DNA of 64,000 nt from Sediminicola luteus (GTDB lineage Bacteria; Bacteroidota; Bacteroidia; Flavobacteriales; Flavobacteriaceae): NCBI RefSeq assembly GCF_002514735.1, contig NZ_NBWU01000001.1, forward strand, positions 124,001 through 188,000. The letters are read 5' to 3'. The stretch's first letter is position 1. Every line of letters starts with the position of its first letter. Below the pieces are notes generated by a model. It searched no databases. It worked only from the letters and a program-made list of their open reading frames with translations, and was not told the DNA's origin. Both the position numbers and the translations under genes were made by a program. Shown here one piece after another: positions 34,807-43,162 of the stretch.

Positions 34807-36135
34807 ATGAGTAAGAATAATCTCCAATTAGGACGCAGGTCCTTCGTAAAAACCACAGGTTTGGCTACAGGCGGTTTATTGGCCACTAGCCTTCCCTTAA
34901 GTGCTATGGCCAATGTGAGTTCGGCCAAAAAATTAAAATTGGCCCTGGTAGGTTGTGGTGGCCGTGGTACCGGTGCCGCCGTACAGGCCCTTACGGCAGA
35001 CCCCGATGTAGAGTTAGTGGCCATGGCCGATGCCTTTGCCGATAACCTTGAAAACAAACTTAACGCCATCAAAGAACATTTTGAGGGTGAACGCGAAATA
35101 AACGTCAAAGAGAAAAATCGCTTTGTAGGATTGGATGCCTATAAAAAAGCCATTGACTTGGCCGATGTGGTTATTTTGACCACCCCCCCGGGTTTTAGAC
35201 CTCAGCACTTTGAATACGCTATTCAGAACGACAAGCATGTGTTCATGGAAAAACCGGTGGCTACCGATGCCGCTGGTATCCGTAAGGTTTTGGAAATGGC
35301 CAAAGTCGCCAAACAGAAAAACCTGAATGTAGTAGTGGGCCTTCAACGGCATTACCAACGCAAGTACCGCGAACTTTACAAAAGGGTGCAAGCTGGTGAA
35401 ATAGGCCAGATTACAGGCGGACAAGTATACTGGAACAGTGGTGGTGTTTGGGTGCGTCCCAGAAAACCAGAGCAGACCGAATTACAATATCAAATGCGCA
35501 ATTGGTACTACTTTAACTGGCTCTGTGGCGACCATATTCTAGAGCAACACATACACAATATCGACGTGGCCAACTGGTTCTTGGGCGAATACCCCATATC
35601 GGCACAAGGTATGGGTGGAAGACAAGTGCGAAATGGCAAAGACCACGGGGAAATCTTCGATCATCATTTTGTAGAGTTCACCTATGCCAGTGGAGCGGTT
35701 ATCTCTTCGCAATGTCGTCACATAAAAGGTTGTTTTAACCGTGTGGATGAAGTGCTTCAAGGAACCAAAGGATCCATGGTGGCCAGCAAGGGCACCTTGG
35801 TTGGTTTAGATGGTAAGGAAATATACAGCCACAAACCAGAAGCAGGCCAGCAAAGGGATCCCAACCCATATCAGGTAGAGCACGACGAGCTATTCGATGC
35901 CATCCGAAACAAAAAGATGATTACCGACGCCGAAAATGGTGCCAAGTCTACCTTGACCGCCATCATGGGGCGTATGGCAACCTATTCGGGCCAACCCATA
36001 AGTTGGGAGCAAGCCTTGAATAACCAAGAGGTATTGGTACCAGAAAACCTCACCTGGGATTCGCAAGCCCCTACCCTACCTGATGCCAACGGTAATTATA
36101 AGATTCCAACCCCTGGTGTAACCAAATTCGCTTAA
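34807..36135 (+). CDS. Gfo/Idh/MocA family oxidoreductase with Tat-type signal
   Basis: A 442-residue protein with an N-terminal twin-arginine signal (RRSFVKTTGLATGGLLATS). The Rossmann domain starts KLALVGCGGRGTGAAVQAL, with MADAFADN at the end of strand two. The conserved EKP is present in HVFMEKPVATDA, and the C-terminal alpha/beta domain contains WYYFNWLCGDHILEQHIHNID. The family uses NAD(P) bound during export to oxidise or reduce sugars or inositols. Together with the next gene (xylose-isomerase-like barrel), it looks like a secreted sugar-modifying pair. Substrate unknown. Confidence 0.9.
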   Translation: MSKNNLQLGRRSFVKTTGLATGGLLATSLPLSAMANVSSAKKLKLALVGCGGRGTGAAVQALTADPDVELVAMADAFADNLENKLNAIKEHFEGEREINVKEKNRFVGLDAYKKAIDLADVVILTTPPGFRPQHFEYAIQNDKHVFMEKPVATDAAGIRKVLEMAKVAKQKNLNVVVGLQRHYQRKYRELYKRVQAGEIGQITGGQVYWNSGGVWVRPRKPEQTELQYQMRNWYYFNWLCGDHILEQHIHNIDVANWFLGEYPISAQGMGGRQVRNGKDHGEIFDHHFVEFTYASGAVISSQCRHIKGCFNRVDEVLQGTKGSMVASKGTLVGLDGKEIYSHKPEAGQQRDPNPYQVEHDELFDAIRNKKMITDAENGAKSTLTAIMGRMATYSGQPISWEQALNNQEVLVPENLTWDSQAPTLPDANGNYKIPTPGVTKFA

Positions 36136-36139
36136 GATT

Positions 36140-37057
36140 ATGAACCGTAGAAAATTCATCGACAATATGGCTTTGGCCGGAGTAGGATTGGGTGCCAGCC
36201 CTTTGCTAATGGGCCAATCTAACACGACTAACACGGCCGCCCAGCCTTTTAAACTTAAATATGCCCCGCATTTGGGCATGTTCAAGAACTTGGCAGGTAA
36301 AAGCGAGGTAGACCAGCTTAACTTTATGGCCGACCAAGGTTTTACAGCCTTTGAAGACAATGGTATGAAAGGTCGGGAAATTGCCACCCAAGAAGCCATG
36401 GCCAAAACCATGGCCAAAAGAGGTATGGAAATGGGGGTTTTCGTAGCCCATTCCATTTCTTGGCAAAAACCCAACTTGGCCAGCGGCGATGAAGATCTTA
36501 GGGCAAAATTCTTAAAAGAGATTCAAGAATCGGTCGAAGTAGCCAAAAGGGTTAACGCCAAATGGATGACCGTGGTACCCGGACACGTAGACCCGCGCCA
36601 AAACAAGGGCTACCAAACCGCCCATGTGATCGAAAGTTTGAAAAGGGCATCTGATATTTTGGAACCTCACGGCTTAGCCATGGTGTTGGAACCGTTGAAT
36701 TTTCGAAACCACCCGGGTCTGTTCCTTACCGAAAGCCCCCAGGCTTTTGAAATTTGTAAAGCTGTAGATTCACCCGCTTGCAAAATACTGTTCGACATTT
36801 ATCACCAACAGATACAAGAGGGGAATTTGATTCCGAATATCGATGCCAGTTGGGACGAGATCGCCTATTTCCAAATCGGCGACAATCCGGGTCGTAAAGA
36901 ACCCACCACTGGGGAGATTAATTACCTGAACGTGTTCAAACATATACACAGCAAAGGGTACACGGGAATCTTAGGTATGGAACACGGTAATTCGCAATCG
37001 GGCAAGGAAGGTGAACAGGCCGTAATCGATGCGTACCGCAAAACCGATAATTTCTAA
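36140..37057 (+). CDS. Hydroxypyruvate isomerase-like TIM barrel protein with Tat-like N-terminus
   Basis: A 305-residue xylose isomerase-like TIM barrel (AP endonuclease 2 family). It starts with NRRKFIDNMALAGVGLGASP, a Tat-like signal. Metal-binding residues appear in AMVLEPLNFRNHPG (Glu), ILFDIYHQQIQEG (Asp and His), and FQIGDNPGRKEPTTGEINY, followed by GMEHGNS. This order is that of hydroxypyruvate isomerase (Hyi). It starts 4 nt after the oxidoreductase stop, so the two are co-translated, and is followed by a strong terminator. Confidence 0.88.
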   Translation: MNRRKFIDNMALAGVGLGASPLLMGQSNTTNTAAQPFKLKYAPHLGMFKNLAGKSEVDQLNFMADQGFTAFEDNGMKGREIATQEAMAKTMAKRGMEMGVFVAHSISWQKPNLASGDEDLRAKFLKEIQESVEVAKRVNAKWMTVVPGHVDPRQNKGYQTAHVIESLKRASDILEPHGLAMVLEPLNFRNHPGLFLTESPQAFEICKAVDSPACKILFDIYHQQIQEGNLIPNIDASWDEIAYFQIGDNPGRKEPTTGEINYLNVFKHIHSKGYTGILGMEHGNSQSGKEGEQAVIDAYRKTDNF

Positions 37058-37110
37058 AACGGGAATTTTATCAACAAAACCAGACCCGGTTTTTATAGTC
37101 TTTTTACTAC

Positions 37111-37149
37111 AGGTCTTGATGGATATTAACCATCGAGACCTTCTTTTTT
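37111..37149 (+). terminator. Rho-independent terminator after the FGE/oxidoreductase/isomerase operon
   Basis: Arms AGGTCTTGATGG (37111-37122) and CCATCGAGACCT (37130-37141) form a 12-bp stem with one G-U pair and a 7-nt loop, followed by TCTTTTTTG. Confidence 0.88.
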
Positions 37150-37195
37150 GGCCCAACCACACTAATTTCACTGTTTTCTGACCCCATCCTATAGC

Positions 37196-37203
37196 TATAT
37201 TTG
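37196..37203 (+). promoter_or_regulatory. -7 promoter element TATATTTG upstream of the exopolysaccharide-type locus
   Basis: A perfect TAnnTTTG box. It leaves a leader of about 95 nt before GTG 37305. The -33 region holds TGTTTTCTG rather than a clear TTTG. Confidence 0.45.
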
Positions 37204-37304
37204 TTGGTAGTAAACACTAACTAACACCATTCCTTTTCCATTCTTAATGTGCTATTACGCACCTATCAAGCTGTAATAACCTAGATACATTCGAATACGG
37301 GACG

Positions 37305-38501
37305 GTGAAACATATTATTCGGTTTATGCATGAAAAACTCGTGTCAATATTCCTTGCGCCAGAATTCCGTAAAATCCTTCAGAAATTGGCCGACCTGGCG
37401 TCTCCTAGGCAATGGCCCGAAAAAATACTCCACCCCCTTATTTGGACATTGGAATTTGTTGCCATTCCCTGCCTAATCCTTCTTGCAGTATTTGGTGTTT
37501 CCCTTCTACTTAGAAAAGAATATCATTATCGAATCCGTAAACCTAAACTAGAGGTCATTCCTGCCAAAATAGACCTTTTTCTTGCGGAAATACTTTTTAT
37601 GGATTTTCCGATAGATCAAATTTCCGATGAGGTGATTCGATTTAAAAATCAAATCCCTTTCCATCGAAATTGGTGCGAAAATTTGGTGTTATCCAAGTTT
37701 CTAGACCTAAAAAGAAATGTTTACGACTTAAACCTTGATGCCGTCTCTCGCATTTATTCGGGATTCGGCTTCGAAAACCGAAGCGCCGAACTGATTAACA
37801 ATCCAGACCCTTACCAAATAAAACTTGGTATCAGACAAATTCAAATTCTCGAACTAAAATCAAAAAGACGCGAAATCAGGAATATCTGGCAATCCAACCA
37901 GGATGACCTGGAATCTACCAGTCTAATTGCCTTAATAGCCTTGGCAGACAACAACTTGGAAGCCTTGCAACATTATCGAGGCCCCATGCCCCTTTCTGAC
38001 GAAATCCGCATTCTGGAAATCTTAGAAAGAAACCCTTCATGTATACCGAACAACATTCATAAGTTATTGCGATCTAACAATCCCAGCCTAATTGTACTGG
38101 GCATAAAAATTATGGGAATAAACAATAACCGAGTCTCATTGGAAAGAACCAAACGTTTACTGAAACATAGTTGCCCAAAGGTAAGGAGGGCAACCATAAG
38201 GCAACTCTCTTCTTGGGCACCCGCCTACACGGTAGAATTATTAATCGAAACCTACAAAAGAGAGAACGAATCGAGTATTAAGACCCTTATCATACAATTA
38301 TTGGCACTTCAAGGTAATCAAAGTAGCCTCAGCTTCGCACGCATCTGTTTTATCCGTGAACGGGATCCCCTACTTAAATTCGAACTACTGAAATGTATCC
38401 AGGCCCTAGACAAAAGATATTTTGAATCGCTGGATGCCAATCGTATACCCGACCACTACCTGGTTTCGGAAATGATCAACCATATTAAAGAAACCCAGTA
38501 G
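37305..38501 (+). CDS. HEAT-repeat-like membrane protein of the polysaccharide locus
   Basis: A 398-residue protein. One membrane helix is clear at residues about 50-69 (FVAIPCLILLAVFGVSLLL), preceded by an amphipathic N-terminal region. Residues 85-398 are all helical, with HEAT-like repeats such as SLIVLGIKIMGINNN and CPKVRRATIRQLSSWAPAYT followed by SSIKTLIIQLLALQGNQSS. Likely a membrane-anchored scaffold or regulator for the GT2 synthase encoded 3 nt downstream. The start is uncertain: GTG 37305 as drawn, or ATG 37326. HEAT proteins beside GT2 and YaiO genes recur in Bacteroidota (general knowledge). Confidence 0.65.
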   Translation: MKHIIRFMHEKLVSIFLAPEFRKILQKLADLASPRQWPEKILHPLIWTLEFVAIPCLILLAVFGVSLLLRKEYHYRIRKPKLEVIPAKIDLFLAEILFMDFPIDQISDEVIRFKNQIPFHRNWCENLVLSKFLDLKRNVYDLNLDAVSRIYSGFGFENRSAELINNPDPYQIKLGIRQIQILELKSKRREIRNIWQSNQDDLESTSLIALIALADNNLEALQHYRGPMPLSDEIRILEILERNPSCIPNNIHKLLRSNNPSLIVLGIKIMGINNNRVSLERTKRLLKHSCPKVRRATIRQLSSWAPAYTVELLIETYKRENESSIKTLIIQLLALQGNQSSLSFARICFIRERDPLLKFELLKCIQALDKRYFESLDANRIPDHYLVSEMINHIKETQ

Positions 38502-38504
38502 ATA

Positions 38505-39928
38505 TTGGAACTCACCAAGGACTTTTTATTCGGGTTACAATTTTTCGGGGCCTTGTATGCCGTCTGTTACCTAATCAGCTACGTTAGCTTAGGCGTTTTT
38601 TCGGTTAGAGCCTTGCGGATATACAACAAAAAAAAACCTTTCGCATACAACGAGATCCTAAAAAAATCTGAACACACCCTAGGGGTTTCAATTATAGCTC
38701 CCGTATACAACGAGTCGGAAACGGCCATTTATTCGATTAAATCATTATTAGCCCAAGAATACGCCAAATTCGAAGTGATAATCGTTAATGATGGCAGTAC
38801 CGACAACACCTTGGAACTTATATCAACCGTCTTTCAGCTAGAACAGATTCCATATTATAAACCCAGTCAGATACCCACACAAAAAATTAAAGGTTGTTAT
38901 CGTTCCAAGAATCCGGCCTATTCCAGGTTAATGGTTCTTGACAAGGTAAATGGTGGCAGCAAAGCTGACGCTTCCAATGCAGGTATAAACGCATCGAACT
39001 ACCCCATATTTATCTGTACCGATGGCGACTCTATATTACGCAAAGACAGCATTGCCCAACTTATTAGACCATTTATAGAAGAGAAAACAAGGGTTATCGC
39101 CACTGGGGCCATGATCCGAATTTCAAACGCTTGTGTATTTACAGACGGAGCCCTTACCCAATCCAATTTCCCGAGCAACTTTCTGGCTCGTTTTCAAGAA
39201 CTGGAATACATTCGATCTTTTCTTTTTGGCAGAATGGCATTGGGACATATCAATAGCCTGTTATTGGTTTCAGGCGGCTTAGGCATGTTCGATAAGGAAA
39301 TAGTTATAAAGGCCGGAGGCTATTGGCATAAATCACTAGGAGAAGACCTAGAACTGGTCACCCGAATGCGCATCTTTATGCACGAACAAAAAGAAGAGTT
39401 CCTTGTCGATTATATACCCGAAACCCTTTGCTGGACGGAAGTACCATCCAATCTTAACATATTTATTCGACAACGGGCCAGGTGGGGTCGCGGGCTAGTA
39501 CAAACCCTATTTCAACACCGTAATACCTTAGGTTCTCCTATGTATGGCAGAACAGGCTTATTGGCCGTACCCTATTTTTTTTTTTTGAGTTCGGTATCCC
39601 TATACTAGAACTACTAGGACTTATAGCCCTTGGCATATATTTCTTCTTCTTTAGTATTGATTACCATTTTCTATGGGTAGTTAGTTTGTTTATATATCTC
39701 GTCTACACTACCCTGACCATAATAGCCGTGTTTATCGATCAATTCTTTTTTAAGCATTATGCCAACATGCGCCAAATATTGATCTTAATCGGTACGATTT
39801 TCTTGGAACCCATTTTATACCACCCCATAAACACACTTTCCTATTTAAAAGGGTATACCCAGTTTTTGTTCCGTCGCAGACAAAAATGGGGCGCTATGCC
39901 CCGAAAAGGATTCGAAATATCAAGCTAA
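38505..39928 (+). pseudogene. GT2 family glycosyltransferase (PgaC-like synthase), split by a frameshift in a 12-T run
   Basis: The first part (38505-39608, TTG start 3 nt after the HEAT stop) has one N-terminal TM pair, then SIIAPVYNESETAIYSIKSL, VIIVNDGSTDNT, TDGDS, GEDLELVTRMR, and RQRARWGRGL, i.e. the full catalytic domain with the RxxRW product motif. It runs into a stop at 39606-39608, after tat-ttt-ttt-ttt-ttg. The other frame continues without a stop from 39587 to 39928 and encodes the expected C-terminal TM helices (FGIPILELLGLIALGIYFFF, FIYLVYTTLTIIAVFI...) and a basic tail. One extra T in the run (or two fewer) gives a continuous protein of about 474 residues. As sequenced, the product lacks its export channel segments. 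It may be phase-variable, an assembly error or a true pseudogene. Confidence 0.85.
39575..39586 (+). repeat. Homopolymer run of 12 T inside the GT2 gene
   Basis: Twelve consecutive T between codon tat and gag/ttg. The run falls exactly at the junction between the catalytic domain and the C-terminal membrane segments. It is by far the longest T-run I noticed inside a coding region here and is a classic slippage site. Confidence 0.95.
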
Positions 39929-39932
39929 AACC

Positions 39933-41168
39933 ATGAAGAACCGAATCGGTATTTTAACGTTATTCTTTTGCTTTAATCACTTGGTTTCTGCCCAACAGAT
40001 CGATACCGACAGTTTATTGGTGGCAGCCTATGGTTATTATAGGGCCCAAAACTTTGAACTGGCCCAAGAAGCAACTGAATTAGGAATTCGCCTTAGCCCC
40101 GATTATCTCGATTTTCAGTTACTCTTAGGTCGATTAGCCCAAAAAAAAGGTGATTCCGAAAAAGCCCAAGACCTATTTGCCCTTGTCCTTGAAAAAGACC
40201 CTAGATACGAAGAAGCTTATCTACCCCTTTCCCGATTGTACCGGGCCAATGGAGACCAATCACAAGCCAAAACCATAGTAAACCAAGGTTTAGCTGCTTT
40301 TCCAAACAACATTGAATTACTTCTCGAAAAATCGAAATATCTCAAGGGAAAGAGCAAAAGGGCATATCTAAAGGAGCTAGAGGCCCGTTTTCCGAACGAC
40401 AGCTTACTCCAAGCTACAATACACAAAAAAAGAATTCCGGTCACAGCCGATCGTTTGGCTACAGGTTACAACTACACTGCCTTTGATCGCGAGGGTGCCG
40501 GGCCTTGGCACTTGGCCAGCCTAGCCTATATTTTGGAACGACCCGGTTTTGCCATTATTCCGCGCATAAACTATAACGAACGTAGAGCTTTGGGCCTTTC
40601 GACAGGAACTGGCTGGCAACTCGAAAGTGACCTATACCTGAACCAAGTAAACGGAAATTATCATTTTATAAAACTCGCTTTGGGAGAAACGCCCATTTTC
40701 CCCAAATTTAGGGCCTCGTATTCCCACTATTTTAACATCGCTTCTTCTTGGGAATTGGATCTTGGGGCCCGTTATCTAAATACCGCGAACAAAGACCCAT
40801 ATGCCGCCGTAGCAGGTATAGGCTGGTATACCGGAGACCATTGGATCTATTTAAAAGGCTATGCGACTTTTGACGAGAACTACAGCTACCCTTCCCTAAA
40901 CCTTTCAGCCCGAAAATATTTTAAAGACCGTTACCAATTCCTAGGAATTTTGATTGGCTATGGAAACTCACCCGATGACCGGGTAAACCTAAACAGATTG
41001 GACCGCTTCCGGGCATTAGATGCCTATAGCGCGGGGCTTAGAGGACAAAGCCCTATTGGCCGCCATTTAATCTTGGGGGTCGGGTTTACCTACAGTTACC
41101 AAGAATACATTAAAGACCGATTTCAGAACAGCTTCGACACCAACCTTTACTTGCAATACAAATTTTAA
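39933..41168 (+). CDS. YaiO family outer membrane beta-barrel protein with TPR region
   Basis: A 411-residue protein with a signal peptide (cut after VSAQQ near residue 22). Residues about 25-165 are TPR-like (FELAQEATELGIRLSPDYL, AQDLFALVLEKDPRYEEAYLPL, AKTIVNQGLAAFPNNIELLLEK). The rest is a YaiO-type beta-barrel with alternating strands: GPWHLASLAYILERPGFAII, GTGWQLESDLYLNQVNG, and the terminal aromatic FDTNLYLQYKF. It starts 4 nt after the GT2 stop. TPR plus barrel is the usual layout of the secretion porin for synthase-dependent polysaccharides (PgaA/AlgKE-like), fitting an export role for the GT2 product. Confidence 0.85.
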   Translation: MKNRIGILTLFFCFNHLVSAQQIDTDSLLVAAYGYYRAQNFELAQEATELGIRLSPDYLDFQLLLGRLAQKKGDSEKAQDLFALVLEKDPRYEEAYLPLSRLYRANGDQSQAKTIVNQGLAAFPNNIELLLEKSKYLKGKSKRAYLKELEARFPNDSLLQATIHKKRIPVTADRLATGYNYTAFDREGAGPWHLASLAYILERPGFAIIPRINYNERRALGLSTGTGWQLESDLYLNQVNGNYHFIKLALGETPIFPKFRASYSHYFNIASSWELDLGARYLNTANKDPYAAVAGIGWYTGDHWIYLKGYATFDENYSYPSLNLSARKYFKDRYQFLGILIGYGNSPDDRVNLNRLDRFRALDAYSAGLRGQSPIGRHLILGVGFTYSYQEYIKDRFQNSFDTNLYLQYKF

Positions 41169-41181
41169 ACGCTACCACCTA

Positions 41182-41553
41182 ATGAAAAAAATCGTATTAA
41201 TCGAGGACGAAAGCCTCACCGTAAAAATTCTGGAATTCCTTCTAAAAAAAGAGGGTTACGACATATCGGTGGCCAAAGACGGCAACCAGGGTATGGAACT
41301 CTATAAAGCAACCCGACCCGAATTGGTCATAACCGATATTATGCTTCCCTTCAAATCCGGATTGGAGATTACTGCTTATATCAAAGAACACGACCCGAAC
41401 ACTCCCGTGATCATACTCTCGGCCTTGGGCTCGGAAAAACAAACCTTGGAAAGCAGTAAACGTATAGGGGCCGATGCCATTATCGCCAAACCCTTTTCAA
41501 AATCGGAAGTTTTGGACAAGGTGCATTTTTTCACCCAAAATGCCCGGGCCTAA
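41182..41553 (+). CDS. Stand-alone response regulator receiver protein
   Basis: A 123-residue CheY-like receiver domain only. Acidic pair Glu8-Asp9, phosphoacceptor Asp52 (VITDIMLPFKSG), Ser80 in VIILSALGS and Lys103 in IIAKPFSKSE are all present. There is no output domain. It starts 13 nt after the YaiO-like gene and closes the polysaccharide cluster, so it probably controls synthase or export activity by protein contact (inference). No histidine kinase is in the window. Confidence 0.9.
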   Translation: MKKIVLIEDESLTVKILEFLLKKEGYDISVAKDGNQGMELYKATRPELVITDIMLPFKSGLEITAYIKEHDPNTPVIILSALGSEKQTLESSKRIGADAIIAKPFSKSEVLDKVHFFTQNARA

Positions 41554-41641
41554 TACCATTGTATTCACAACCAATACGAAAATCCTTCAACCGAACCGAA
41601 ATCGGTCATATCTTTTTTAGCTAAAGTTTAAAACTGCCATA

Positions 41642-41673
41642 TTGTCACTTTCTTGCTTTTAGTATTATCTTTG
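41642..41673 (+). promoter_or_regulatory. Promoter of the miaB operon (TTG -33, TATCTTTG -7)
   Basis: TTG at 41642-41644 and TATCTTTG at 41666-41673 are 21 nt apart and match the Bacteroidota consensus on both boxes. The ATG of miaB is at 41700. Confidence 0.65.
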
Positions 41674-41699
41674 TGCCCCTAAAGGGAGAAGATATTAGC

Positions 41700-43145
41700 A
41701 TGGAAAAGACAATGGACGAAAAGGCACAGGGCACCGCATTGGCCTTGAACGGACAAGAAGGTAACGCCCGCAAACTCTATATCGAGAGTTATGGTTGCCA
41801 AATGAATTTCTCCGATAGTGAGATCGTAGCCTCTATTCTGGCCAAGGAAGGTTTCAATACTACCCAAAACCTGGAAGATGCCGATCTGGTTTTGGTCAAT
41901 ACCTGTTCTATTCGAGAAAAAGCGGAACAGACCGTTCGTAAACGGCTCGAAAAATACAATGCCGTAAAAAAGATAAACCCGAACATGAAAGTCGGGGTGT
42001 TGGGCTGTATGGCCGAACGCCTGAAGAGTAAGTTCCTAGAGGAAGAAAAAATCGTAGATATGGTCGTTGGGCCCGACGCCTATAAAGACCTACCTAACCT
42101 GGTCAAGGAAATAGACGAAGGCCGTAATGCCGTTAACGTTATCCTCTCCAAAGAAGAAACCTATGGCGATATTGCCCCGGTTCGGATCAATTCGAATGGG
42201 GTAACCGCCTTTGTAAGCATTACGCGGGGCTGCGACAATATGTGTACTTTCTGTGTGGTACCCTTTACCCGGGGTCGCGAACGTAGTCGAGACCCACAGT
42301 CTATCTTAGACGAAATCAAAGACTTGGTCGATCGCGGTTTTAAAGAGGTTACCTTATTGGGGCAGAATGTAGACAGTTACTTATGGTACGGGGGCGGACT
42401 CAAAAAAGACTTTGAAAAGGCTTCGGAAATGCAAAAGGCCACTGCTGTAAATTTCGCCAAACTGTTGGATATGACAGCAACAACCTATCCGAAATTGCGT
42501 ATCCGTTTCTCTACTTCGAACCCGCAAGACATGACCTTGGACGTTATAGACGCCATGGCCAAACATCGCAATATTTGCAAGTACATTCACCTGCCCATTC
42601 AAAGCGGAAGCAATAGGATACTCAAAGAGATGAACCGCCTGCACACGCGGGAAGAGTATTTTGAACTGATAGACAATATTCGTGAGCGTATTCCCGACTG
42701 TGCCATTTCACAAGATATTATTACCGGATTCCCCACAGAGACCGAGGCCGATCATAAAGACACCCTAAGTCTTATGGAATATGTGAAATACGACTTTGGT
42801 TTTATGTTCGCCTATTCCGAAAGACCAGGCACTTTGGCAGAACGTAAAATGGAAGACGACATTCCTGACGATATCAAAAAAAGACGCCTGACCGAGATTA
42901 TTAACCTGCAACAAGAACACGCCCTCTACCGTACCCAACAATACGTAGGCAAGACCATGGAAGTGCTTATCGAAGGGCCATCGAAACGTTCCGATGCCCA
43001 TTGGATGGGGCGTAACACCCAAAACACCGTAGTGGTCTTCCCTAAAGAAAACTACCAAGTCGGGGAATTTGTAAACGTAAGCGTTAGCGACTGCACGGCC
43101 GCTACTTTAATCGGTGAAGCCGTAAACCTAAGCGACAACAACTAA
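41700..43145 (+). CDS. miaB: tRNA-2-methylthio-N6-dimethylallyladenosine synthase MiaB
   Basis: A 481-residue radical SAM methylthiotransferase that modifies A37 of tRNAs reading U-starting codons. The N-terminal UPF0004 domain begins KLYIESYGCQMNFSDSEIV, with further cysteines in NTCSIREKAE and GVLGCMAERL. The radical SAM cluster motif is CDNMCTFC within VSITRGCDNMCTFCVVPF, and TRGRERSR follows. The C-terminal TRAM domain is at about residues 410-475. ATG 41700 was chosen; the frame is open to a GTG at 41673, which is inside the promoter -7 box. The sigma-54 activator gene follows after 17 nt. Confidence 0.96.
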   Translation: MEKTMDEKAQGTALALNGQEGNARKLYIESYGCQMNFSDSEIVASILAKEGFNTTQNLEDADLVLVNTCSIREKAEQTVRKRLEKYNAVKKINPNMKVGVLGCMAERLKSKFLEEEKIVDMVVGPDAYKDLPNLVKEIDEGRNAVNVILSKEETYGDIAPVRINSNGVTAFVSITRGCDNMCTFCVVPFTRGRERSRDPQSILDEIKDLVDRGFKEVTLLGQNVDSYLWYGGGLKKDFEKASEMQKATAVNFAKLLDMTATTYPKLRIRFSTSNPQDMTLDVIDAMAKHRNICKYIHLPIQSGSNRILKEMNRLHTREEYFELIDNIRERIPDCAISQDIITGFPTETEADHKDTLSLMEYVKYDFGFMFAYSERPGTLAERKMEDDIPDDIKKRRLTEIINLQQEHALYRTQQYVGKTMEVLIEGPSKRSDAHWMGRNTQNTVVVFPKENYQVGEFVNVSVSDCTAATLIGEAVNLSDNN

Positions 43146-43162
43146 ACCAACCCCTTTGTTAC

